DNA of 64,000 nucleotides, taken from positions 2,232,001 to 2,296,000 of the forward strand of contig NZ_CP151802.1 of NCBI RefSeq assembly GCF_038446665.1, given 5' to 3'. Position 1 is the first letter of the stretch. The number at the start of each line of letters is the position of its first letter. Both the position numbers and the translations under genes were made by a program. The notes beneath the pieces were generated by a model that worked only from the letters and a program-made list of their open reading frames with translations, searched no databases and was not told where the DNA came from. Shown here one piece after another: positions 17,944 through 25,343 of the stretch. Origin of the DNA: Lysobacter sp. FW306-1B-D06B. GTDB lineage: Bacteria > Pseudomonadota > Gammaproteobacteria > Xanthomonadales > Xanthomonadaceae.

Positions 17944-19110
17944 TCATGCGCATGCGGCGACGGACTGGGCGGCGTGGCGTCGTGCCTGTGCATCGGCATC
18001 TCGCAGGGCCGCCAGCGACGTCGCCGGGGTGGAGGGAAGCGCGACGAGGGTGTCCTCGACCAGCGCGGGTATGGCTAGGAAACCGATCCGGCGCTGAAGA
18101 AAGGCTGAAACCGCCACTTCGTTCGCAGCGTTCAGCACGGCCGGGGCGGTACCGCCCGCCGCCAGGGCCTCGAAAGCCAGCCGCAGGCAGGGGAAGGCCG
18201 CCAGGTCCGGCGGCTCGAAGTCCAGCCGCCCGTGCGCCAGCATGTCCAGCCCGCCGACGCCGGACTCGATCCGTTCGGGCCAGCCGAAACCCACCGCCAG
18301 TGCGGTGCGCATGTCGGGCAGGCCGAGCTGGGCGAGGGTGGAGCCGTCGACGAATTCCACCAGCGAATGCACCAGGCTCTGCGGGTGCACCAAGACCTGG
18401 ATGCGGTCGCCGTCCACGCCGAACAGATGGTGGGCCTCGATGACCTCCAGGCCCTTGTTCATCAGCGTGGCCGAATCGACCGAGATCTTCGGCCCCATCG
18501 ACCACTTCGGATGGGCCACGGCCTGTTCCGGCGTGACATCGGTCAGTTCCTCGCGACGACGGCCGCGGAACGGCCCGCCCGAGGCGGTCAGCAGGATGCG
18601 CTTGAGCCCGGCGTGCGCATGCGCGTCGGGCAGGCACTGGAAGATGGCGTTGTGCTCGCTGTCGATCGGCACGATGGTCGCGCCGCCCGCCTGCGCGTCC
18701 TGCATCAGCAGTTCGCCGGCGAGCACCAGGGATTCCTTGTTGGCCAGCAGCAGGCGCTTGCCCGCACGCGCGGCGGCGAGCGTGGACGGCAATCCCGCGG
18801 CGCCGACGATGGCCGCGACCACCGTGTCGCACGCATCGCCGGCGACCAGTTGCTGCAACGTTTCGTCGCCGCAGTGCGGTTGCGTCGGCAGGCCCGCCTC
18901 GCGCAGGCCATCGCGCAGCGCGGCGAATGCGCCTTCATCGGCGATGACGGCGTGATCCGGACGATGGCGACGGCACAGTTCGACCAGCGCGCTCGCATTG
19001 CTGCCGGCGGCGAGCACGCTTGCGCGCAGGCGGTCGGGATGACGGGCGATCACGTCCAGTGCGGACGTGCCGATCGATCCGGTGGCACCCAGTACGGCGA
19101 CGCTGCGCAT
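17944..19110 (-). CDS. dxr: 1-deoxy-D-xylulose 5-phosphate reductoisomerase
   Basis: Dxr performs the first committed step of the MEP isoprenoid pathway, using NADPH. The 388-residue protein starts with the nucleotide-binding motif [15 protein letters not shown]. It carries [36 protein letters not shown] and the substrate/metal segment [19 protein letters not shown]. It lies 19 bp downstream of cdsA, in the uppS-cdsA-dxr-rseP order common in gammaproteobacteria, so precursor synthesis and undecaprenyl carrier synthesis are co-transcribed. Confidence 0.98.
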   Translation of the reverse strand: MRSVAVLGATGSIGTSALDVIARHPDRLRASVLAAGSNASALVELCRRHRPDHAVIADEGAFAALRDGLREAGLPTQPHCGDETLQQLVAGDACDTVVAAIVGAAGLPSTLAAARAGKRLLLANKESLVLAGELLMQDAQAGGATIVPIDSEHNAIFQCLPDAHAHAGLKRILLTASGGPFRGRRREELTDVTPEQAVAHPKWSMGPKISVDSATLMNKGLEVIEAHHLFGVDGDRIQVLVHPQSLVHSLVEFVDGSTLAQLGLPDMRTALAVGFGWPERIESGVGGLDMLAHGRLDFEPPDLAAFPCLRLAFEALAAGGTAPAVLNAANEVAVSAFLQRRIGFLAIPALVEDTLVALPSTPATSLAALRDADAQARRHAAQSVAACA

Positions 19111-19129
19111 GATCAGAGGCCCGCGCGCA

Positions 19130-19981
19130 TCAGAAACCCATGACCGCCTTGCCCAGCGCGAACACCGGCAGCGCGGCCAGCACGCCGTCGACGCGGTCGA
19201 GGATGCCGCCGTGGCCCGGGATCAGGTTGCCCGAGTCCTTCACGCCGACATGCCGCTTGAGCAGGCTTTCGAACAGATCACCGATCACCGAGAACAGCAC
19301 GGCGACCAGTGCCACCAGCGCGACGGCCGGCAACTGGCTGGGCGTCGCGCCTGCGATCAGGGCGAACACCACGCCGATCACGACGCCGGCGACCACGCCA
19401 CCGGCCAGGCCTTCGAGCGTCTTGTTGGGGCTGATCCGCGGCGCCAGCTTGCGTTCGCCGAACAGCTTGCCGCCGAGCTTGCGACCGGCGAAGTACGCAC
19501 CGCTGTCGGCCGCCCACACGATCGCCAGCGCGGTCAGCAGCCAGCGATGGCCGTTGGGCTGGCCGGCGTGGATCCATGCAAGCGCGCACCAGGCGGGGAT
19601 CATGCTCAGCGCACCGGCGGCCAACTTGAAGATGCGCGCGTGGGTGTCGTGGTCGCTGGCGAAGTTGTAACGGCCCAGCCACAGCAGTGCGAGCAGCCAC
19701 CACACCACGCCGATCACGGACGCGAGCTGGAACAGCACCATGCTGTAGCCGGTGCTGGAACGTGAGGCCCAGACGATGGCGACCATCACCGCCAGATTGG
19801 CGACCAGCAGCACGGTGCGGGCGAGGGTGTCTTCGATCTCGGCCAGATCGAACCACTCCCATAGCCCAGCCAGGAACAGCACCGCCGCCAGCGCGACCAT
19901 CCATGGGGTGGGCAGCAGCAGGATCGCGGCGATCGCGACCGGCGCCATCACCAGTGCGGCGAGCAGGCGGGTTCGGGTCAT
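19130..19981 (-). CDS. cdsA: Phosphatidate cytidylyltransferase
   Basis: CdsA makes CDP-diacylglycerol from phosphatidate and CTP for phospholipid synthesis. The 283-residue membrane protein has about eight hydrophobic helices and the family signature at the C-terminus, [11 protein letters not shown] followed by [13 protein letters not shown]. Its ATG overlaps the uppS TGA by 4 bp (ATGA), so translation is coupled. Confidence 0.97.
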   Translation of the reverse strand: MTRTRLLAALVMAPVAIAAILLLPTPWMVALAAVLFLAGLWEWFDLAEIEDTLARTVLLVANLAVMVAIVWASRSSTGYSMVLFQLASVIGVVWWLLALLWLGRYNFASDHDTHARIFKLAAGALSMIPAWCALAWIHAGQPNGHRWLLTALAIVWAADSGAYFAGRKLGGKLFGERKLAPRISPNKTLEGLAGGVVAGVVIGVVFALIAGATPSQLPAVALVALVAVLFSVIGDLFESLLKRHVGVKDSGNLIPGHGGILDRVDGVLAALPVFALGKAVMGF

Positions 19982-20745
19982 TCGGGAGTCTCGTTGGTCG
20001 GGGCCGGCGCGACCTGGGCGCCGGTAAGGCCGAAGCGGCGCTGGCGGCCAGAGTAGTCGTCCAGGGCGCGTTGAAGTGTCGCCGCATCCAACTCGGGCCA
20101 CAACAGGTCGGTGAACCACAGTTCGGTGTAGGCCAGCTGCCACAGCAGGAAATTGCTGATGCGGGTCTCGCCGCCGGTACGGATGAACAGGTCCGGTGCG
20201 GGCAGGTCGGCCAGGCTCATGCGCGAAGCCAGTGCGCGCTCGTCGATGTCTTCCGGATCCAGGTGCCCGGCGGCGACATCCTGCGCCAGCGAACGCGCGG
20301 CCTGCGCGATGTCCCAGCGCCCGCCGTAGCTGGCGGCGATGGTCAGGTGCAGGCGGGTGTTGGCGCGGGTGCGGTCTTCCGCCGAGGCCATCTGCGCGCG
20401 GATCGCCTCGTTGAAGCGCTCGCGTTCGCCGATGAAGCGCACGCGCACGCCGCGGCGGTCGAGCTCGTCGACCTCGCGTTCCAGGGCGCCGAGGAACAGC
20501 TTCATCAACGCGCCGACCTCGTCTTCGGGACGGCCCCAGTTCTCGCTGGAGAAGGCGAACAGGGTCAGCGCTTCGATGCCTCGTTCCAGGCAGAAGTCGA
20601 TGCATACGTTGACCGCGCGCGCGCCGGCGCGGTGGCCGATGACGCGCGGGCGGCGGCGGCGCTCGGCCCAGCGGCCGTTGCCGTCCATGATGACGGCAAG
20701 GTGGCGCGGGACGCGTGCGCTTTCGATGGTGGATTCCGACGACAT
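19978..20745 (-). CDS. uppS: Undecaprenyl diphosphate synthase
   Basis: UppS condenses isopentenyl units onto farnesyl diphosphate to give the C55 carrier lipid for cell wall and O-antigen. The cis-prenyltransferase fold of this 255-residue protein has HLAVIMDGNGRWA with the catalytic Asp, FAFSSENWGRP, and the C-terminal DLFIRTGGETRISNFLLWQ segment. The gene ends in the ATGA overlap with cdsA and starts 19 bp after frr. Confidence 0.98.
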   Translation of the reverse strand: MSSESTIESARVPRHLAVIMDGNGRWAERRRRPRVIGHRAGARAVNVCIDFCLERGIEALTLFAFSSENWGRPEDEVGALMKLFLGALEREVDELDRRGVRVRFIGERERFNEAIRAQMASAEDRTRANTRLHLTIAASYGGRWDIAQAARSLAQDVAAGHLDPEDIDERALASRMSLADLPAPDLFIRTGGETRISNFLLWQLAYTELWFTDLLWPELDAATLQRALDDYSGRQRRFGLTGAQVAPAPTNETPE

Positions 20746-20764
20746 GACGGGACGGTCTGACCCG

Positions 20765-21322
20765 TCAGACCGCCATGAGTTCCTGTTCCTTCGCCTTGAC
20801 CACTTCGTCGACGTCCTTGATCGCCGAGTCGGTGATCTTCTGGATGTCGACTTCCGAGCGCGCCACGTCGTCTTCGGTGATCTGCTTTTCCTTCAGCAGT
20901 TCCTTGACCTGGTGGTTGGCGTCGCGGCGGATGTTGCGGATCGCCACCTTGGCGTTCTCGCTCTCCGAGTGCACCAGCTTGGACAGTTCGCGGCGGCGCT
21001 CTTCGGTCAGGGCGGGCAGGTTGAGGCGGATCACGGTGCCGGCGGTGTTCGGGGTCAGGCCCAGGTCGGAGGCGAGGATCGCCTTCTCGACGGCGGCGAC
21101 CATCTGCTTCTCCCAGGGGGTGATCGTCAGCGAGCGCGCGTCGGAGATAGCGACCGAGGCGACCTGCGACAGCGGCATCTCGGAACCGTAGTAGTTCACC
21201 TTGAGGTGGTCGACCAGCGCGGTGGAGGCGCGGCCGGTGCGGATCTTGATCAGATCGTGGCGAAACGCTTCGACGCTCTTGGCCATACGGGTCTGTGCGT
21301 CTTTCTTGATGTCGTTGAGCAT
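20765..21322 (-). CDS. frr: Ribosome recycling factor
   Basis: Frr, together with EF-G, splits the post-termination ribosome. The 185-residue protein starts MLNDIKKDAQTRMAKSVEAF and carries the hallmark block IRTGRASTALVDH and VSIR-like segment AISDARSLTITPWEK. The longer open frame upstream of 21322 is not used. It is separated from pyrH by an inserted CDF transporter gene, whereas pyrH and frr are normally adjacent. Confidence 0.98.
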   Translation of the reverse strand: MLNDIKKDAQTRMAKSVEAFRHDLIKIRTGRASTALVDHLKVNYYGSEMPLSQVASVAISDARSLTITPWEKQMVAAVEKAILASDLGLTPNTAGTVIRLNLPALTEERRRELSKLVHSESENAKVAIRNIRRDANHQVKELLKEKQITEDDVARSEVDIQKITDSAIKDVDEVVKAKEQELMAV

Positions 21323-21443
21323 CGCCGGCTCCGGTCCTGTTGCGGTAATCGCGGGATTATATAGGCACGCCGCGCATCCCCGCCCGGGCAACGTCCATCA
21401 GGGGGCGGGGAGGGCGGATCCGGGATCCAGGGGCGCGGCGGCC

Positions 21444-22391
21444 TCAGTGGGCGTGATCGTGGTCGTGCCCGTGATGGGCGCGATCGCCGTGCGGGGCGCG
21501 GTCGTGGCGGTCGTGTTCGCAGGCGCGGCCGAGTTCGACCTGCAGGGTCGGATGGTTGATGCGAAAGCGCTCGTCGAGTTCGTGGTTCAGGCGATCGATG
21601 AAGGCATCGTGGTCGCCCTGGTCCGGGCGCACCAGGTGGGCGGTCATCGCGATCTCGCCCGCGCCGAGCGACCAGATGTGCAGGTGATGCACCGCCTTGA
21701 CGCCGGGTTGGGCGGCGAGGAAGTCCTGCACGTCGCTCTGCCGGATTCCGCGCGGCACCGCGTCCATGGCGGCATTGAAGGCATCGCGCAGCAGGCTGAA
21801 GGAGCCCACCGCGACGACGATGCTGATCAGCAGCGCGATCGCCGGGTCCAGCCACTCCCAACCCAGCCACCACATGCCCACGCCCGCCAGTACGGCGGCC
21901 AGCGAGACGGCCGCGTCGGCGACCAGGTGCAGGAACGCGCCGCGGCGGTTGAGGTCGTGTTCGTGGCCATCGCGCACCAGCCAGGCCGCGCCCAGGTTCA
22001 CGACGATGCCGATGGCGGCCACGACGATCACCGGCAGCGCGGGAATTTCAGGCGGCGCGTTGAAGCGGCGCACGGCCTCCCAGGCCAGCGCGCCGGAGAA
22101 GCCGACCAGCAGCACGGCATTGGCCAGCGGCGAGAGCAACGTGGCGCGGCGCCAGCCGTAGGTGTGGCGGTCGGTCGGCGCGCGCCGGGCCAGCACCGCG
22201 GCGCCCCACGCCAGGCCCAGGCCGAGCACGTCACCCAGGTTGTGCAGCGCGTCGGACAGCAGCGCGAGCGAATTGGTCGCGAAGCCGTAACCGGCCTCGA
22301 GTGCCGTGTAGAGCAGGTTGATCAACGTCACCGTCGCGAATGCGCGCGTGGCGTTGAACGTCGTGTGATCGTGGTGATGTCCGTGGCCCAT
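21444..22391 (-). CDS. Cation diffusion facilitator (CDF) family metal efflux transporter
   Basis: This is a 315-residue inner-membrane transporter with about six helices, probably exporting Zn2+ or a similar divalent cation in exchange for protons. The N-terminus (MGHGHHHDH) and C-terminus (HHGHDHDHAH) are His-rich. The metal-site motifs SLALLSDALHNLGD (helix II) and HLVADAAVSLAAV (helix V) follow the HxxxD/DxxxD pattern of zinc-type CDFs. The cytoplasmic C-terminal domain contains HHLHIWSLGAGEIAMTAHLV. It resembles ZitB/CzcD, but the metal cannot be fixed from sequence. It lies between pyrH and frr with gaps of 109 and 121 bp, so it may have its own promoter. Confidence 0.9.
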   Translation of the reverse strand: MGHGHHHDHTTFNATRAFATVTLINLLYTALEAGYGFATNSLALLSDALHNLGDVLGLGLAWGAAVLARRAPTDRHTYGWRRATLLSPLANAVLLVGFSGALAWEAVRRFNAPPEIPALPVIVVAAIGIVVNLGAAWLVRDGHEHDLNRRGAFLHLVADAAVSLAAVLAGVGMWWLGWEWLDPAIALLISIVVAVGSFSLLRDAFNAAMDAVPRGIRQSDVQDFLAAQPGVKAVHHLHIWSLGAGEIAMTAHLVRPDQGDHDAFIDRLNHELDERFRINHPTLQVELGRACEHDRHDRAPHGDRAHHGHDHDHAH

Positions 22392-22500
22392 GGTGCGATG
22401 GTGGCACGGGGGGCGGGCGGACTCTATTACAGGCGTGGCAAACGGGATTGCGTCGCCGAAAGGAACGCGCGTCGCAGCGTGCGCCGCGCGTCGCGCGCGA

Positions 22501-23226
22501 TCAGCCGTTGCGGCCCTGCACCAGCGTGCCGATGTTCTCGCCGCGCAGGATCTGCAGCAGCTGGCCCGGCTGGCCCATGTCGAAGATGCGCAGCGGCAGG
22601 TCGCTGTCGCGGCACAGGGCGAAGGCGGCGGTGTCCATCACCTGCAGGTTGCGGGCGATCACCTCGTCGTAGGTCAGCTTGTCGAAACGGACCGCGTTCG
22701 GGTGCTTCTTCGGATCCTTGTCGTACACACCGTCGACCTTGGTGGCCTTGAGCAGCAGGTCGGCGCCGACTTCGATCGCGCGCAGTGCCGCGCCGGAATC
22801 GGTGGTGAAGAACGGGTTGCCGGTGCCGGCGGCGAAGATCGCGATGCGACCCTTTTCCATGTGGCGGACGGCGCGGCGGCGGATGTAGTCCTCGCACACG
22901 TCGTTGATCTTGATCGCGCTCATCACCCGGCACTTGGCGCCGAGCTTTTCCAGCGCGTCCTGCATCGCCAGCGCGTTGATGACGGTGGCGAGCATGCCCA
23001 TCTGGTCGCCGGTCACCCGGTCCATGCCGCCGGCGGCCAGGCCGGCGCCGCGGAAGATGTTGCCGCCGCCGATCACCAGCGCCACCTCGGCCCCGGCCTG
23101 CTGGGCCTCGATCACCTCGCGGGCGAGGCGGCCAATCATCTTCGGGTCGATGCCGTAGTCCTCATCCCCCATGAGCGCCTCGCCGGACAGTTTGAGCAGG
23201 ACACGGCGATAGGCGAGCTGGGACAT
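22501..23226 (-). CDS. pyrH: UMP kinase
   Basis: PyrH phosphorylates UMP to UDP in pyrimidine nucleotide synthesis and is hexameric in bacteria. The 241-residue protein starts [20 protein letters not shown] and has the amino-acid-kinase fold motifs [28 protein letters not shown] and [17 protein letters not shown]. The start at 23226 was chosen by family alignment. It is the first gene of the long minus-strand cluster. A TACAAT-like -10 on the minus strand stands at 23265-23260, about 34 bp before the start. Confidence 0.98.
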   Translation of the reverse strand: MSQLAYRRVLLKLSGEALMGDEDYGIDPKMIGRLAREVIEAQQAGAEVALVIGGGNIFRGAGLAAGGMDRVTGDQMGMLATVINALAMQDALEKLGAKCRVMSAIKINDVCEDYIRRRAVRHMEKGRIAIFAAGTGNPFFTTDSGAALRAIEVGADLLLKATKVDGVYDKDPKKHPNAVRFDKLTYDEVIARNLQVMDTAAFALCRDSDLPLRIFDMGQPGQLLQILRGENIGTLVQGRNG

Positions 23227-23724
23227 GGGAACCTCGGAATGTGGGGGGCAAACGGCGGGATTGTACGGGATCGCGCGTGGTCGACCGCGCACGGCGGTGC
23301 CTGCTGCCGATCGGCGCGGCGTCCAGACCCGGTGAAGCGCGGCTCCCGCGCCGGACCCTGTGAGAACCGCGTTGCAGTCCTGAACGGAGCCGTCGGGCGC
23401 GGGTGGGGTAGGGGCGGCCCCCTGCGTTGATCTGGCATGGACGGACGTGCGTACAGCCCCAGCGCGATGGAGTCGGCCGGCCTCGGGCCCGCCGAGGCCT
23501 CCGCATGGGTGGCGCTTGCGTGCTACAACTCATCGTTGCGACATGCGCTGCCCGAGGACGGGCGCCCGGCGTCGGGTACGGACGGCGGGAATGAGCGGGA
23601 CGAACCCGACGGCGCCGATCTTCGCGACCTTGCAGGAGCCGTCGGTCCCCATCATGCGTTCGAGACTTTTTCGACCTTCGGCCTCGTTTTGCCGCCCCTG
23701 GGGCCAGCCGGCAGGAGCTCGCCG
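23227..23724. other. Divergent intergenic region, pyrH / ECF sigma gene
   Basis: No gene is supported, although the frame of the sigma gene stays open back to 23437. It should hold the pyrH promoter (a TACAAT hexamer on the minus strand at 23265-23260 is the only good piece) and the promoter of the fecI-like gene. I could not place a -35 for either with confidence. Confidence 0.5.
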
Positions 23725-24306
23725 GTGAGCGCGATGATGCCCCACCGCTCCCCCGACGAGGACGCGCCCGGCGCCATGGGCGAGGGTGACGACGGCTTCG
23801 ACCGGTTCGTGCGCGAGCACCGCGCGTTGCTCGTCGCCTACCTCAGCCGCCGCATCGGCGAGGACGATGCGCAGGACGTGGCTCAGGAAGCCCTGGTCCG
23901 CCTGATGCGCTACCGCGCCCAGCCGTTCGAACAGCTGCGGCCGCTGATGTACCGCATCGCCATCAACGTGATCCACGATCGCGGGCGGCGCGATACGACC
24001 CGGCAGGTCTTCGCACACGTGAGCCTGGACCAGGATTTCGTCGGGCTGCCCTCTCTGGAGCCCAGCCACGACCAGCGCATCGAACACGAGCAGGAACTGG
24101 CGCTGGTGCGTTCGGCGATCCTGCAGTTGCCCGAGCGCTGCCGCCAGGTTTACCTGCTCAACCGAATCGACGGCATGAGCTACAGCCAGATCGCGCAGCA
24201 CTGCGGGATCTCGGTGAAAGCCGTCGAGAAGCACATCGGAAAGGCGCTGTCGCTGCTTCGCTCCCGGCTGAAGCAGGTGGGCGCCGACCGCGAGGGACGC
24301 TCATGA
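23725..24306 (+). CDS. FecI-type ECF RNA polymerase sigma factor
   Basis: This 193-residue sigma-70 family ECF factor has region 2 (FDRFVREHRALLVAYLSRRI; EDDAQDVAQEALVRLMRYR) and region 4 (LQLPERCRQVYLLNRIDGMSYSQIAQHCGISVKAVEKHI). The start is GTG at 23725, preceded by AGGAG with a 7-base gap; the 96-codon longer frame has no support. It overlaps the FecR gene by ATGA. In FecI systems the sigma factor is activated by the anti-sigma FecR when the outer-membrane receptor binds its ligand, and it then transcribes the receptor gene. Confidence 0.9.
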   Translation: MSAMMPHRSPDEDAPGAMGEGDDGFDRFVREHRALLVAYLSRRIGEDDAQDVAQEALVRLMRYRAQPFEQLRPLMYRIAINVIHDRGRRDTTRQVFAHVSLDQDFVGLPSLEPSHDQRIEHEQELALVRSAILQLPERCRQVYLLNRIDGMSYSQIAQHCGISVKAVEKHIGKALSLLRSRLKQVGADREGRS

Positions 24307-25277
24307 ACACACGGATGTCCAACCCCGCCGACGGCGAAGCCGAATCCTGGATGGCGCGCCTGCTGGCGCCCGACTGCACGCCGGCCGATCGCGCTGCGTT
24401 CGAGGACTGGCTGGCGCAGGCGCCGGAAAACGTCGAAGCCTGGCTGGAAGTGGAGCGCCTGCAGATGCTCTCCGCGCAGCTGCGCTCGGACGAGATGCTG
24501 CGCGCCGCCACGCGCGCCGTGCGTCGCGCCCCGGCACGTGTGGGGTGGCGACGCTGGGTACCGGCCGCCGCCGCGGCGGTCCTGGTCCTGGCCGTCACCA
24601 CGATCTGGTGGCGCCAGGAGCCCTTCGCCGAGGCGGAGCCGCAGCAGTTCGCCACCACGATGGGCGAGCAATCCGAAGTCACCCTGGCCGACGGCACCGT
24701 GGTGCTGCTCGACACGGGCTCGCGACTCACCGCGCGTTTCGATGGACGGCAGCGCCTGGTGGAACTGGAACGCGGCCGCGCGCAATTCGTCGTCGGCGTC
24801 GATCCGGATCGGCCCTTCCTCGTGAAGGCCGGTGCGGGCACCGTGCGCGACATCGGCACCACGTTCCAGGTCAGCCATCGTGCCGACGCGGTCAACGTCG
24901 GCGTGCTCGAAGGACGCGTGGACGTGAGTGCCGGCGGCGGCACGGCCACGGCGCTGGCGCCGGGCGAGCAGGTCGACGTCGACACGAAGGGGCGGATCGG
25001 TACGAAGGCGCCGCTGGACGTCGTCGCCGCGCGCGCCTGGCCGCAGGGCGATCTGGTCTTCAAGCAGCGTCGCCTGGACGAACTGCTGGCGGAGATGAAC
25101 CGCTATTCGAAGCAGCAGGTGCGCCTGGCCGATCCCGCGCTGGGTGCGCTGACGGTGAGTGGCGTGTTCCACGCCGGCGATCAGGACGCGCTGGTGGCCG
25201 TGCTCGAGCGTGGTTGGTCGCTGCGCGCGGAGCGCAAGGGCGCCGAAGAGATCGTCCTGCACGCCAGCGATCGTTAA
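24303..25277 (+). CDS. FecR-type transmembrane sigma regulator
   Basis: This is a 324-residue single-pass inner-membrane protein. The N-terminal cytoplasmic domain has the FecR pattern (DGEAESWMARLLAPDCTPAD; FEDWLAQAPENVEAW) that binds sigma. The membrane segment is at about residues 80-101 (WRRWVPAAAAAVLVLAVTTIWW). The periplasmic FecR domain follows (EVTLADGTVVLLDTGSRLTA; IGTTFQVSHRADAVNVGVLEGRVDV), and the C-terminal domain (LVFKQRRLDELLAEMNRYS) is of the secretin/TonB-like type that contacts the receptor. Translation is coupled to the sigma gene. It relays the receptor's ligand signal across the inner membrane. Confidence 0.92.
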   Translation: MNTRMSNPADGEAESWMARLLAPDCTPADRAAFEDWLAQAPENVEAWLEVERLQMLSAQLRSDEMLRAATRAVRRAPARVGWRRWVPAAAAAVLVLAVTTIWWRQEPFAEAEPQQFATTMGEQSEVTLADGTVVLLDTGSRLTARFDGRQRLVELERGRAQFVVGVDPDRPFLVKAGAGTVRDIGTTFQVSHRADAVNVGVLEGRVDVSAGGGTATALAPGEQVDVDTKGRIGTKAPLDVVAARAWPQGDLVFKQRRLDELLAEMNRYSKQQVRLADPALGALTVSGVFHAGDQDALVAVLERGWSLRAERKGAEEIVLHASDR

Positions 25278-25343
25278 AAATCCATTGCGCCGGCCCGGCG
25301 CGCTCTCGTATGGTGCGGGTTTCCCGTCGCCGTAACCGTACGA

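Noticed and set aside
23437..23724. N-terminal extension of the ECF sigma gene
   Set aside because: Family members begin near region 2; AGGAG with a proper gap supports GTG 23725, and the extension has no domain similarity.
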